In this document: positions 32,050 to 43,010 of the stretch, in pieces
How positions within the stretch are numbered: the stretch's first letter is position 1
Layout: each line of letters opens with the position of its first letter
From: Typhlomys cinereus
Lineage: Eukaryota; Chordata; Mammalia; Rodentia; Platacanthomyidae
NCBI GenBank assembly: GCA_023101885.1
Contig: JALPQD010000295.1
Coordinates: 838,501-902,500, forward strand
DNA: 64,000 nt
Direction of reading: 5' to 3'
Made by a program: the position numbers and the translations under genes
The notes under the pieces: model-generated
Seen by the model: the letters and a program-made list of their open reading frames with translations, nothing else
The model's database searches: none
Told to the model about the DNA's origin: nothing

Positions 32050-32850
32050 GCATTTTTATTTATAAAAGTAATATGAAATTATTAAAAGCAATACAATTAT
32101 TACCTTATTACCTTATTATTTCCTTTCCAAATTCCCACTATTTGTGCAATAATCTATGTAACTATATATATTTTTATCTTGTGGTCATATCAAAATTTAC
32201 AGGCAAATACTGGCCTTGGTGTTTGATTTGATTTTATTTTCAAAGCATGTGCTGCTAATTTATCATTTAGTTCCCTAGTAAATCAGAGGCAACTCCTTAA
32301 CCCCCAGAAATTGGCATACCTCTAACTCATTCTTTAAAATAGCTGAAGTGTATTCTATTGTATATATAGTGATGAAAATACTGGATTAACTTCTAACTTG
32401 TGTAGCACTCATCCTCACAGGCTAGGATAACTCCCTGGCACATCACAGCCTCGCCAATGGAAAAGGTCCAGGCAGGGACAGAGGCAGGCATGACTTTCAT
32501 TTCCAATGGCCGCAGCCAAAAACAAGCATTGCCTTCATTTTCCCATGTCCTTGTGTCCTGAAAAATGATACTATTTCTGCTTTTTGCCATTGCAAATAAG
32601 TATTAATATTCTTGCACGTGATCCTGTGTATGCTTTGTTATTTCTACAGGCTAGATCTCCAAAAGTGAACTGCTACACATCATGAACTTAAACCCTTAAA
32701 GAAAATTTTATAGTTAATAAAGTTTTTTGAAGATAAAGTGATTTTATTGTGTGGCTATAGGTAACACTGTCTATCAATCTCTGGGTGAATTTCTATACCT
32801 TTACAATTCTAGGTGTTCAGAGCACACCCTTAGTTTTTGTACTGTTAACG
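32050..32850 (-). mobile_element. Ancient L1M 3' end
   Basis: Read in reverse complement this is an L1M ORF2 end and 3' UTR: CTGAAGTGTATTCTATTGTA (32344-32363) is the complement of the 'tacaatggaatactattcag' site. TTTATTTATAAAAGTAATAT at the left is the far 3' UTR, and TTCTACAGGCTAGATCTCCA with AAAGTGAACTGCTAC is the complement of coding sequence. A GC-richer patch at 32400-32590 is not explained by L1 and may be a further insertion. Confidence 0.6.
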
Positions 32851-32907
32851 CCATCTTTCTAAAGATTTTCTTAGTCCCTTGCCATTGCTTTTCCACTAGG
32901 AATTCTT

Positions 32908-33386
32908 TTTTTTTTTTTTTAACATTTTTTATTATTATTTCCGCTCATACAAGTTCCCTCCCCCCCTCCTCCTCCCCCGAACCCCCTGCTCTCCTTCCCT
33001 CCCTCCCCGTCTCCCAGTGCCCCCCCCCAATTCCCAGAGAGTCCTTTATTATGTATGCCTAACTCTCCTTTGGGTCCTCCTCTCTGATGACGTACAAGGA
33101 CCCAGTGGCATTTCCCTGAACCCTTTCTCATGTTCCCCTTAAGCATAGGAACACTACTGTGGCTGTCAATCCCTTGCCTCCAAGGATCTTGGTGCCTTTA
33201 GCCAATGCTAGACTTCGTGAGGTCAATAGTGTGTTGGACATTGCGCAGGGCATGCAAAGTCCTATTATGATTGCTTCAGCCCTAACTAGTGTGGAGAATC
33301 TTCAGATCATTGCTCCTCCCATCCTTTTGCTCTTACAATCTTACCGCCCCCTCTTCCGCAAATGTCCCTGAGCTTCAGGATGGGAG
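32908..33386 (-). mobile_element. 5'-truncated L1 3' UTR with 16-bp duplication
   Basis: The plus strand shows a T run, the complement of the G-rich tract and the complement of the 3' UTR (GGATCTTGGTGCCTTTAGCC, ATTGCGCAGGGCATGCAAAG). Perfect 16-bp duplications TCCACTAGGAATTCTT flank it at 32892-32907 and 33387-33402. It is a clean, recent-looking insertion of the same family as the copy at 1-4508. The short open frames within it are artefacts. Confidence 0.93.
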
Positions 33387-33402
33387 TCCACTAGGAATTC
33401 TT

Positions 33403-34454
33403 GAAAGAACCTTGTGTCACACGGGAATGGACTGCAATTCTGATTTGTTTGTGTTTTTTTTTAGTTCACAAGGTAACCTTGGTTAGAAACTTGTGATTTG
33501 AGAAATTGTGTGCATGAGATGGTGGTGGGAGAGGGGAGATTCTATTTCATCTGAGTATAAAGGCCTGAGAATGGGAAAAGGCAGTACCGACCATGCAAGT
33601 ATGGATTTTACACCCATCTCAAACCGAGAGCAACTATATTCTATTTTAACTAAGTTTTTATTTACTCTTTCAATTTCAAGTAGGACACCTTGATAGACTT
33701 TTCTCTTTGCCTAACATATAAAGGAGGGTCACCATTCTTAAAAAACATAACACAGAATGACAGGGAAAGATGTGGGAAGCCTTTGCCCTTGAAAGCCTCA
33801 AAATAAACATATCAGTAAAGGTGCCAGGCAGTACTATTTCAATATAAACAGCCCTTCTGGGAATACAAAGTTAATCCACATGGCTAGTCACTCTACAAAG
33901 GCATTTAAAGCAACTTATACAGTATACTGTCACATTTCATCACACCCAAGACACTATTTAAGCTACATGCCACAGATATTAAGATTGAAAACAGTGCATC
34001 TTATAATAGATGATATATACATGTGATAGTTACAGGTTCAGGAATTGTCTAGTATATTATTTCATTTGGTTGTTATAAACTACAATATACTTCCAAATGT
34101 CTCAAAAATGCAACATGAAGTTAACTCAAGCATAAAAAATGTCTGAGCATAAATGAACAGCAGAATTTCAGACAACTATGTTACAAAGAGGGTTGACAAT
34201 CTCTATATGGTTTTGGTATAATCTTCCTTTATATCATGGGAAGAATATTATTTGTCATACAAAACTTATATTCGTAAGCATTTTTGCATTTTAGTAAAAC
34301 TAGAGAGAAAGCACAACTTCAGGTGATTATTACACTTTTATATTTGTATATGAGAAATTAATTGATTGATTTTTATGTGTTTCCTGTGTTTGTTCTTTGT
34401 TTTTTTTAAGTGGTTTTTTTTTCCTTTTGGATTGCTTCGGTTTGTTCTATTTTG
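33403..34454. other. AT-rich single-copy-looking stretch
   Basis: About 1 kb with no recognised gene or repeat. At 33758-33830 a phrase reading RCGKPLPL in one frame faintly recalls a zinc finger, but it has no second motif around it. Confidence 0.4.
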
Positions 34455-36240
34455 ATTTTTAAAAACTGAAGCACTTACCATGATAAAATTCTTACTTTAT
34501 AAAACATGCAATTCAGTGGATTTATCATAATCACTGAGTTGTATATCTGTCACCACTATCTAATTCCAGAGCATTTAAATCAATATTAAAGAAATCCAGG
34601 CCCATTAGGCGTCATTCCTCATCTACCTCCCTCTCCCTCACTTCCCCTCCATCCCTCTGCCAGCCACTGGCAGCCACTCATCTTTTTGTCTCTCTAGATT
34701 TGCCCATTTTGAACACTTAGTATAAATTAAATCATACAGTATGTGGTGTTTGGGATCTTGCTTCTTTTATTTAGGTTAATGATTTCAAGGGTCATCTATG
34801 ATGGAGTATGTGTCAGTACTTCATCTATTTTCATGACTGAAGTCTATGGACGTAATACATGTAAAATCATTCTTCCCTTCATGATATTTGGGTTGTTTCT
34901 AATTTTAGGTTATTGTTATTAATAAGAATTCATGTACCAGTTTTGTGTGAACATATATCCTCTAAAGTATAGGAGTAGAGGCCCTAGGTTAATACCTTGA
35001 AGTAGAATTAATAGATAATATGGGAAATTTAGGTTTGATTTTTTGAAGAGTAGTTACACTATTTTTCTTTTTTTATTTTTAAATTAACATTGTATTTACT
35101 TCTTTTATTTTATTTCCACTTATACAAACTTAACAGGTACACCAGTCCCCTCCCTCCCTCCACCCCCCCCACCACCTGTGCCTCCCTCCCCACCTTTCCC
35201 ATCCCCCAGTGCCTCCCACTCCCATCCCTGGAGCATCCTTTAATGTGCATGCCAAACTCTCCTCTGGGTCTTCCTCTCCGATGAGGTGCAAGGACCCAGG
35301 GGCATATCCCAGAACCCTTTCCTGTGTCCCCCTTAGGCATAGGAACACTACTATGGCTGTCAAGGATCCTAGTGCCTTTAGCCCATGCTAGACTTCATGG
35401 AGTCAATAATGTGTTGGACATTGTGCAGGGCATCCAAAGTCCAATTATGATTGCTTCAGCCCTAACTTGTGTGGAGTATCTTGCTCTTACAATCTTACTG
35501 CCCCCTCTTCTGCAAATTTCCCTGAGCTTCAGGATGGGGAGAGATTAGGCTGGCCTAGTTCCAAGTGGTTGATATAGAGTCTCTGATGTTCTGGATTATG
35601 GTTTGTTGATTTTTTTTTTCAGTTTTGCTGCTCCTGCAATGCCCTTCACTCCATCCTGATGGATACTGGATGTCACCCCCTGGCCAGAGATAAAAACCTG
35701 TTAAATTAGAGTCTTGTTATAAGAGTATATTCAATGGTAGATGTAATAAAAGTAGGAAACTGCAGTGAGGGAGGGGTCAATCACCCATTTGCAAAATGGT
35801 TACTTTCTATCTGCCAGACTATATGCCCTCCCCTTCTGGTGAGATCATACCCCATCAGTTGCAAATGATCAGGAACGAAAGTCTGTGAACTTAACGAGAT
35901 GTCTCATTACTTACTTGCAATCTTTGATGGTGGCCTATTTTCTCTGCTGTAACATGGTCCCCTCTCTCCTTGTTTCTGATGGGGCCCTCCTTCCCCATCC
36001 CTCTTGTTCATAATCTTTACAATTACTGTAAGTATTACAGAGATTTATCCTTGAGTGTCTCTAAGTGGGTTTGGTACTAGGAGCCACCTATTAGGGAGTA
36101 CATACGGCGCTTAATTTTCTGGCTACACTATTTTTCAAAATGCTGGAAGAAAGTTCCAATTTCCCCACATCCTCATCGACATTTGCTACAGTGCTTTTTA
36201 TTATTATTATTATTGCTATTAGCATGGACAAGAAATACTT
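34455..36240 (-). mobile_element. Ancient L1M, interrupted by a younger L1
   Basis: The left part (34455-35054) carries the complement of an L1M end: AACATGCAATTCAGTGGATT, CTGCCAGCCACTGGCAGCCA, AATCATACAGTATGTGGTGT, GGGTTGTTTCTAATTTTAGG. The sequence resumes at 36137 with AAAATGCTGGAAGAAAGTTC and TTTCCCCACATCCTCATCGA, the next part of the same L1M. A younger L1 sits between the halves (35068-36123). Confidence 0.75.
35068..36123 (-). mobile_element. 5'-truncated L1 (ORF2 end plus 3' UTR)
   Basis: The complement shows the ORF2 C-terminal coding end (RRMYSLIGGS at about 36080-36115, as at 3474-3503), the complete 3' UTR, the G-rich tract (C-rich on the plus strand at 35143-35230) and an A-rich tail. 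TACACTATTTTTC at 35055-35067 and 36124-36136 is a perfect 13-bp duplication, preceded by GT on one side and GC on the other. It keeps slightly more 5' sequence than the copies at 16858 and 32908. Confidence 0.93.
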
Positions 36241-36281
36241 TCTCTTTGTTATTTTCAGTTGCTCTCCTCTAAAAGTTAACA

Positions 36282-37185
36282 AGGCTCAGCATCATTTTGT
36301 TTCCTGGTCATCCTCTTTGGAGAATATATGGTTAATTTTATATTTAATATATGGACTAAAGGATGCTCTGAGAGGTGATCCACAAGCATAATTTCTGGGT
36401 GTGGCTGGGAAGTTGTCTGCAGAAGAGAATTAACATTTGAATGGATAGATTGAGTAACAAAAAACCGTGTCATCATTAGGGGTTGGTTAAGATCCAACTC
36501 ATCGAGGGCATGGACAGATGAAAGGTAGAAGAGCAAATTTGTTCTCTGCTTGAACTGAGACATCCGACTGTTCCTGCCACAGACAGCAGTGCTGCAGATT
36601 CTTAGACCTTTAGACTTGAACTTGATCTTCCCCACTAGCTTTCTTGAGCCCTCAGAGAGCTTGCAGAGAGTAGATGTGGGAATTCTCAACCTATATAACT
36701 GCATGAGCCAATCCCTTATAATAAATCTCTCGAGGTCTCTCAATCCACATATCTTATTAGCTCTGTTTTTCTGGAGAACCTTAATTAATAACAAATTTTT
36801 TACTTGGAACAGGACAGTGCTACAACAAATGCCCAAAACTGTAAAAGCAGCTTTGAAATTAGATAATTAATGCAGCTGGAAAAACTGAAGTGCACAGCAG
36901 AAAAATTTAGATTGCCATAAACAAAATTTGAGTGTTCCTGGTAAAGGCTCAGAAAGGGAAGAGATATAGAGAAAACTCCAGTCTCTTAGAGAACACTGCA
37001 AGAATCATGAATAGAATGTTGCTAGAAGTGTGGATAGACAGAACTGCTCTGAGGAGGTCTCCACCAAAATGCGGAAGTTATTGATAATCGTAGGGCAGTC
37101 ATCCTTGTTATAAATGGCAATGAACTTGGCTGAATTGTGCCCGCTTCTATAATTTCATGGGTAGAGGAACTACATTTATTGAGTT
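36282..37185 (+). mobile_element. Old MaLR-type LTR followed by internal sequence
   Basis: The section 36282-36790 is LTR-like and ends with GAGCCAATCCCTTATAATAA plus ATCTC, a polyadenylation-like site, then GTTTTTCTGGAGAACC. It is followed by ACTTGGAACAGGACAGTGCT and ACAACAAATGCCCAAAACTG, and later CGGAAGTTATTGATAATCGT and GAACTTGGCTGAATTGTGCC, which recall MLT1/MST-type MaLR internal sequence. This is therefore more than a solo LTR, but no open gag-like frame remains. The exact family is not certain. Confidence 0.5.
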
Positions 37186-37274
37186 GGTCTGTCTATGATG
37201 TTGTTCCAAGAGCATGTTGTTCACTTTCTAGCTCTGTGTCATATTTTGGTAACTCTCCCAACATCTAAAGTTTA

Positions 37275-37545
37275 TATCTTGCATGAATGTGCAAGTGTGC
37301 TTTTTGGTACATACAAGAGAGCACTTGAGTGTGGAGGTCCAAGAGTGGACATTGGGAATCACGCTGGATTCCCTTCCATCTTATTGCTTTGCTTTGAGGA
37401 TTCCCAGGCTGCACTTTCCAGGGCCAGAATTACAGGTCACCACTATATCTGGCATTCTTTACATGGAATCTGGGGATCGGAATCAAATCCTTTGATTGCA
37501 AGGCAAAGATTTTAACCTTTGAGTCATCTACCAGTCTAAAATTTT
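37275..37545 (-). mobile_element. B2-like SINE, diverged
   Basis: Complement of the family: ATACAAGAGAGCACTTGAGT, GGGAATCACGCTGGATTCCC, TTGCTTTGCTTTGAGGATTC, CCAGGCTGCACTTTCCAG, TTTACATGGAATCTGGGGAT and a reversed tRNA-like head ending AACCTTTGAGTCATCTACCA. The stretch ACAAGAGAGCACTTGAGTGT is shared with the copy at 44576. Confidence 0.75.
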
Positions 37546-37547
37546 TT

Positions 37548-37552
37548 CTTTC

Positions 37553-37620
<68 letters not shown>

Positions 37621-37723
37621 TCCTTCCTTCCTTCCTTCCTTCCTTCCTTCCTTCCTTCCTTCTTGTTTCTCTCTCCCTCCCTCCTTCCTTCCTTTTTTCT
37701 TTCTTTCTTTCTTTCGAGAGAGA

Positions 37724-37755
<32 letters not shown>
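37548..37755 (+). repeat. (TTTC)n (TTCC)n tract with (GA)n
   Basis: Order: TTTC units to about 37620, TTCC units to 37663, a mixed C/T part, TTTC units again (37697-37714), and then a GA repeat (37716-37755). Only a few bases before 37716 break the pyrimidine strand. Long KKERKK or SLSLSL open frames here are repeat artefacts. Confidence 0.95.
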
Positions 37756-37756
37756 A

Positions 37757-37905
37757 GGAGAGAGAAAGGAGCATGTATGATATGCACATGGATGGAGGCC
37801 AGAGGACAACTTTAAGAAGTCAGTGCTCTCCTTCCACCCTGTGGGCATTCAACTCAGGTCACTAAGCTGGTGTCTTGCCTGCTGAGCTATCTCGCCAGCC
37901 CCACA
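37757..37905 (-). mobile_element. B3-like SINE
   Basis: ATGGATGGAGGCCAGAGGAC, CAACTTTAAGAAGTCAGTGC, TCTCCTTCCACCCTGTGGGC and GAGCTATCTCGCCAGCCCC form a B3-type SINE in reverse, with the tRNA-like head at the right. The preceding simple repeats may have grown from its tail. Confidence 0.75.
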
Positions 37906-38351
37906 TCTAAACTTTTCAGTATTATAATTGCTTGTGACCATAGATGCTATGAGTATGTGCTACTGACTATGCTCATGTAAGATGGAGAATTTGTTGATAA
38001 ATATACAGCTACTGTCTATTTTACCAATCAGATATGCTCTCATTTATTTCTTCTCATACCTCCATAGTTGCTGAAACACAACAGTATTGAGTTGGGCCAC
38101 TCTAAATGTTCAAGTGAAAAGAAAAAATGTACATATCACACTTTAAATAAAAAACTAGAAATGATTAAGTTTAGAGGAAAAGGTATGTCAAAAGTCAAGA
38201 CAGGCTGAAAGTCAGGTCTCTTGTGACGGGGAGTTGACTGAGTTCTAAAGCAAATGAAAAGTTCTTAAAGAAAATTAAGACTATTACTCCCATGTACACA
38301 TGAATGAAAATAAAGTGAAACAGCCTCATTGCTGAGAGGGAGTAAGGTTAG

Positions 38352-38788
38352 TGTGGCAGTTCGCTTCCATGATTACTGACAAATGGTCATCAAACGGCTT
38401 AAGGAAACAAGGGGTTTATTTCTTACTGATAGTCCAGTTACAGTCCGTAGTCCAGCTTGACAGGAGAGCATGCACCAACACCAAGGCCGAGGGAACTGGC
38501 CACACCATCTCTACGTAATTGCTGAGACAGGGATAATGATCCTTACTTACCAGACCAGCATGTCTGGCCAAGTGTACACAAGGATGCCAACTTTCTCAAT
38601 CATGCTCTCAGTATTTTATTTCAGGGTCTAGTCCCACCTGCCATGGGCTGGACCGTCCCCATCAGCTATATAATCTCTTGCAGGTTTGCTCTAAGCTTAA
38701 CTCCACCATTAATTCTCTACAAATTCTCAGGTTTGCCCTGAGCCCAAACCCTCAACTGTCAAGTTGACACCTGTGTCTAACCATGATA
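38352..38788 (-). mobile_element. ERVL-MaLR-type solo LTR (copy B)
   Basis: This 437-base element begins TGTGGCAG and ends ACCATGATA. The flanks GTTAG at 38347-38351 and 38789-38793 are a perfect five-base duplication. It aligns with 4804-5229. The flanking Tigger text joins across it, which confirms both boundaries. A reversed polyadenylation region (GGGGTTTATTTCTTAC) puts it on the minus strand. Confidence 0.88.
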
Positions 38789-40039
38789 GTTAGTGATTAG
38801 ATAGACCATCAAACCAGCCACAACAGTGCCTTAAGCCAAAGCCTAATCAAGAACAGGCTCTGACTATCTTCAACTGCACAAAAGCTAAGAGAGGTGAAGA
38901 GGTTTGAAGCTGGTAGAGGTTGAATCCTAAGCTTTAAAGAAGAAGCCTTCTTCATAAAATAAAGGTGAAAGGAGAGTGGAAAGTGCTGACATAGAAACTA
39001 AAGCAAAGTTTCCAGATCTAAGTAAGATTGCTGACAAAAGTAACCAATCAACAGATTTTTCAATTAACAGATTTTCTAACCAAACAGTCTAATATTTAAA
39101 GAAAATGTTTGTATCTAAAGAAGAAAAGTCAATACATGCATTCAGAGTGTCAAAGGATCTATTAGTTCTATTTTTAGGATCTAATAAATTTATTTCAATT
39201 CTTATTTCCCTCACAGTAATCCTAGAGCCCTTAAGAAAGCCGTTACTCTCTGCTCCTGGGCTCTGTGAATGGAACAACTAAGCCTTTAGTCGCAACAGCA
39301 CATCTGCTGCCAACATGGGTTAGTTGATATTTTAACCCCCACTACACCTCAGAGAGGAAGGATCTTTATAGAGTATCACTGCTCATTGCCACTGCATCGG
39401 GTCTCCCAAGAGTTTCATGAATGGAGACATCCAATGAGATTGTTGTTGTGACCACAGCACAGCCCATGGATCAAGGAGTGTTTTGGGCTTTCAAGACTTA
39501 TTATTTAAGACGCAACTTAAAGTTATAGTTATCATAGGAAGTGTTCCTCTAAGGAATCTGAACAAAGCAAATTAAAAATCTTCTTGAAAAGATTCATTAT
39601 TCTTGATGCTGTTAACAACACTGGCAATTCACAGTAGGATGTTGAAATATATCACCATTAACAGAAGTTTAAGAGAAGTTGATTCCAAGTGTCATGGATG
39701 ACTTTGAGGACTTCAAGACTTCAGTGGAGGAACTGAGCTGCAGAAGTGTTGGGAACAGCCTAAGGATTAGTTAGAACTAAAGACTAAAGATGTGACTAGA
39801 CTGCTGTAATCTTACATAAAATTTAAATGGATACAGAGCTGCTTCTTAGGGACAAGTGAAAAAAACCCTTGAGAACCCATTATTGGTGAAGATACTATAA
39901 ACATTGCTGAAATAATGCCCAAAGATTTAGGAAAGCACATAAACTTAGTTCAAAGAACATTGACAGGGTTTGAAAGGAATGATTCAAATTTTGAAAATGA
40001 AAAATGTCTACTGTGTGTGACGTGCTATCAAATAGCATT

Positions 40040-40385
40040 TCTGGGCCAGGGAGATGACTCGGCCAGGAAGGTGCTTGTTCTACAACATAAGGACCTGAGT
40101 TCAGACCCCCAGCACCTATGTCAAAGCCAGGCCAGCAGTGCACATTTGCAACACCAATGCTTGGAGTAGACAAAGACAGCAGCATTCCCAGAGCTCCTCA
40201 TCCCAAGCCAGTTAAGCTAGTCAGTAAACCCCAGGTTCGGGGGAGATTGTCTCAAAACAGAAGATGGAGAATGACACAATTAGAGGCCCTATATTGGCCT
40301 TCAGATGCATGTGCACACAACTACATACACACCTACAAATATACACAAACATGTGAACACAGAACCCCACACACAAAATAGGATA
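40040..40385 (+). mobile_element. RSINE1-like SINE inside Tigger
   Basis: CTGGGCCAGGGAGATGACTC, AAGGACCTGAGTTCAGACCC, AGCTAGTCAGTAAACCCCAG and AGATTGTCTCAAAACAGAAG follow the RSINE1 order and end in a CA-rich tail. It separates GCTATCAAATAGCATTTC from CCTTTCGTGAAAGAAAGAG, which are neighbouring parts of the Tigger element. Confidence 0.8.
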
Positions 40386-40735
40386 TTGTGATACATTGAT
40401 ACCTTTCGTGAAAGAAAGAGCCACTGGATGCAGCTAACTTCACTGCTGTCTTATTTTAAGAAGTTATCATAGCTACACCAATGGTCAGTAACCAGTACCT
40501 TGATTATGACTAAAGGGTCAGATGACTTTCACCATTTCTTGCAATAAATTACTCTTTAGTTAAATATGCACATATTTGAAAGGCAGGGTACCATTGAACA
40601 CCTAACAAAGTACTATAAAATATAAACATAACATTTATAAACACTGGAAAAAGAATCATGTGACCCATTTTCATTGCAGAATTCATCTTATTATGGTGAT
40701 CTGGAACTGAACCTGCAATGTCTTTTGCTTGCACT

Positions 40736-41544
40736 GAATTAAAATTATTTCAAAGCAGAATGTCGAAAGTGAATTTTGGTTTCTTCTCACCACTGAAAGT
40801 AAAATCAAAGAAAAGTGAAATGTTTAACAATGGTATTTTAAGCCATAAGGAAGCAGATAGAACATTAGTCAATATTTGCACAATTCTCAGATTATTCACA
40901 TCATAGAAAAAATAGGAAAAGGGAACAGTTGGTAAGGACATTATGGATCTGCCATTGTAACAGAAACCAGGATGATCTTAACAACTGCACAATGACACTG
41001 GAGATGGTTCAGAAACCTTCAGGGCTGCAGTTCAAAATAGGAGACCATCCCCTCACTTCCAACACACCTGATGAGCTCCGTGCGAGGCTCTGAAGTAAAG
41101 AGCGCTCCTTGGCTTCAAGGCTTCATGATAGAAGTTCCATTGCCCATGGCATATATTACCACCACCACCCCCCAAGACACAAATCATTGTGGTGGAGAAG
41201 ATGGAAAACTCAGAGCCTACAAAGGACAAACAGCTGCTCCACATCACACACCAGAACCCAGAATCTCCACCTAAGGCAAGACTGACTGCCCAAAGTCAAT
41301 GAAGGAGGGCTACATAAGCCCCTGACTAAGTTCGGGTGGCTAAACTGCAAAAGCAGGGCCTTTTTTCTTTTGACAACAAGCAACTATCAAGGTGATTTCT
41401 CTACTGCAGAAACTGACAGAAAAGTCAAGTTTTCTGCTTAATTCTGTAGAGACAAAATGAAGAGAGCCAACTAACATTGTCATAGATACAAGTTCATTTT
41501 GTCAAAATTTATTTGTAACAACAGGATTTTAAATACAAATTATT
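40736..41544. other. Unassigned stretch
   Basis: No gene is recognised. A phrase at 40993 (ACTGGAGATGGTTCAG) faintly resembles a SINE head, but its continuation does not fit. A run of ACC units is at 41158-41173. Confidence 0.4.
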
Positions 41545-41820
41545 CATCTGGAGAGATGTCTCATGGGTTAAGCCACTGCCTCAAAAGCAGAAGGGCATGG
41601 GTTCGAATCCCAGATCTCATGTAAAAATGCAGGCGCCAGGCAGAAATGGCAGTGGGTTGCATTACTGTCCCTGGAAAAAACCCACAGCAAAACCTAAAGA
41701 ATGCAGAGAACCCAGGATGAGTCCCGAAATCACTCGTGAGCTGCCGCAGGTACACACAGTGCTTCTGACACATACAGACACACAGACACAAACATAGTAA
41801 AAAAATAAATTTAAAAAATA
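41545..41820 (+). mobile_element. B2-like SINE
   Basis: The head CTGGAGAGATGTCTCATGGG and the B box GGGTTCGAATCCC are intact. CAGGCAGAAATGGCAGTGGG, CAGGATGAGTCCCGAAATCA and CACACAGTGCTTCTGACACA follow, then an A-rich tail with AATAAA. Its B box matches a canonical tRNA better than the other copies do. Confidence 0.85.
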
Positions 41821-42490
41821 CAAATTATAGAAAAATAGTTTAGAAAGGCACTAAGGTAAATCTGATCAATTTGAATTAGGACCTCCCTGCTTATAGAATT
41901 CCCATACTTTAAAATTAATTTTAGAACTATATATACGTGAATTAAATGTGTGTACTAGTCCCCCAGAAAAACTTTGTTTGCTATCATTCCTAAAGTTGTA
42001 AAGATATGTGTATTTCCCCCAGGAACATTTTAGAAAATGTTCAACCATTAAAATGAAATCAATTTTAAGACATCTGTGCCTAAAAGGATGATATATTTGT
42101 TTCTTTTTTCTACACAGAACTTTAACAGCCAGAACTTCATTTGGTAATAATAAAATAGAACACAGTATGGTGATTTCCAAGCACTGTATAGTTTTGCAAT
42201 GAAAAACAGGCTGTAAAAACTTTGAAGATCTGTCAGAGACTATGATGTTTGTATGGCAAGGGAGATTTCAGTAGGCCCAAGGGATACTGCAAAACCATCT
42301 TTCCTTACATCTGTTGCTTTGTATCTGCAGTTCTTTTGGAAGAAAGACAGAAAAAAAAGGATGACAAGTGAAAATATTTTGGCAACCAAACAAAAAATAA
42401 GAAACTCCAAATAAACATCTTCCCATAAAGAGTTGGGCTTTCTTGTGGACTCAAATCATACATGGCAATGTTTTTCAGAAACTGCACATG
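41821..42490. other. Unassigned AT-rich stretch
   Basis: About 670 bases. The 104-codon minus-strand open frame at 41866-42180 has no recognisable domain and AT-driven composition. Nothing else is recognised. Confidence 0.4.
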
Positions 42491-42491
42491 T

Positions 42492-42708
42492 TTGGACTGG
42501 AGAGATAGCTTAGGGGTTAAGCCTCTGCCTCACAAGCAGAAGGTCCTGAGTTCGGGTCCCAGGTCCCACATAAAAATGTCAGGCAGAAATGGCAGCAGCC
42601 TGTACCTTTAGCTCTGGAAAGGGGAGCCTGGGAAATTTCAGAGCAAAAAGTAAAAGGGAGGTAGAAGGAATCAGGATAGAAGGAATTAGGCCTCCACAAG
42701 GGTGCACG

Positions 42709-42750
<42 letters not shown>
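42492..42750 (+). mobile_element. B2-like SINE with (CA)n end
   Basis: GGACTGGAGAGATAGCTTAG, AGGTCCTGAGTTCGGGTCCC (B-box-like), AAATGTCAGGCAGAAATGGC, GGAAATTTCAGAGC and GGCCTCCACAAGGGTGCACG, then a CA repeat at 42715-42749. The tail directly after the repeat lacks the usual A run. Confidence 0.87.
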
Positions 42751-42869
42751 AAAAAACCCCCAATTCCATAGTAGTCTATAGAAAATACCATTTTAGGTAC
42801 TGTGGGTGAAGCTATTTCAAAACTGAACAAATCCCTGACTTCATGAAACTTTTAATTAAAAGCAAGTCA

Positions 42870-43010
42870 TCATGGAGCACTGAGGCGTGCCGAGCACAGT
42901 ACTCAGACTTTCTGTGCAATATCTTTGTTCTTCACACCGGCCCAGTGAGAGGAGCCCATCTTTAGTCAGCTGAGCTTTAGGTCAAGACGCGTGTCTCAGT
43001 TCACAGGCCT
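42870..43010 (-). mobile_element. MIR SINE
   Basis: GCGTGCCGAGCACAGTACTC, TCTTTGTTCTTCACACCGGC, CCAGTGAGAGGAGCCCATCT and GAGCTTTAGGTCAAGACGCG follow the reversed MIR order with moderate divergence. Confidence 0.6.

Larger units (their letters stand above)
38080..40500 (+). pseudogene. Tigger-type transposase, decayed
   Basis: Pogo/Tigger transposases have a DNA-binding N-terminus and a DDE/D catalytic core (DDD in Tigger). Traces here include an LLI-x-x-A-x-G block (39379-39402) in which the expected catalytic Asp codon has become GCC (Ala), and a retained PMDQG block (39463-39477) holding the third acidic residue. Stop codons and shifts recur, for example a TGA soon after the first block. 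The LTR and SINE also split it. The coordinates mark the extent over which coding-like phrases are visible and are approximate. It is inactive. Confidence 0.7.
37960..40735 (+). mobile_element. Tigger1-like (pogo/mariner) DNA transposon relic
   Basis: Successive phrases follow the Tigger1 sequence: AACACAACAGTATTGAGTTG, CTAGAAATGATTAAG, AAAGTGAAACAGCCTCATTG, ACCATCAAACCAGCCACAAC, TGAATGGAACAACTAAGCCT, CAGCCCATGGATCAAGGAGT and, near the right end, GTGATCTGGAACTGAACCTG. A solo LTR (38352-38793 including duplication) and an RSINE1-like SINE (40040-40385) interrupt it, and the Tigger text continues on each side. The left boundary is uncertain and the terminal inverted repeats are too decayed to call. 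Confidence 0.85.

Noticed and set aside
33758..33830. Possible second zinc-finger relic (RCGKPLPL reading)
   Set aside because: There is no linker, no second Cys at the right spacing and no His pair in frame. A chance match is more likely.
36276..36836. 186-codon minus-strand open frame
   Set aside because: It lies antisense to the old MaLR LTR and internal sequence. No domain is recognised, and LTR text explains the sequence.
37430..37848. Lys/Arg/Glu-rich and Ser/Leu-rich open frames
   Set aside because: Translations of the TTTC/TTCC/GA simple repeats.
41601..41616. tRNA-like B box as a possible tRNA gene
   Set aside because: It is the head of a B2-like SINE. No cloverleaf with acceptor pairing can be formed.
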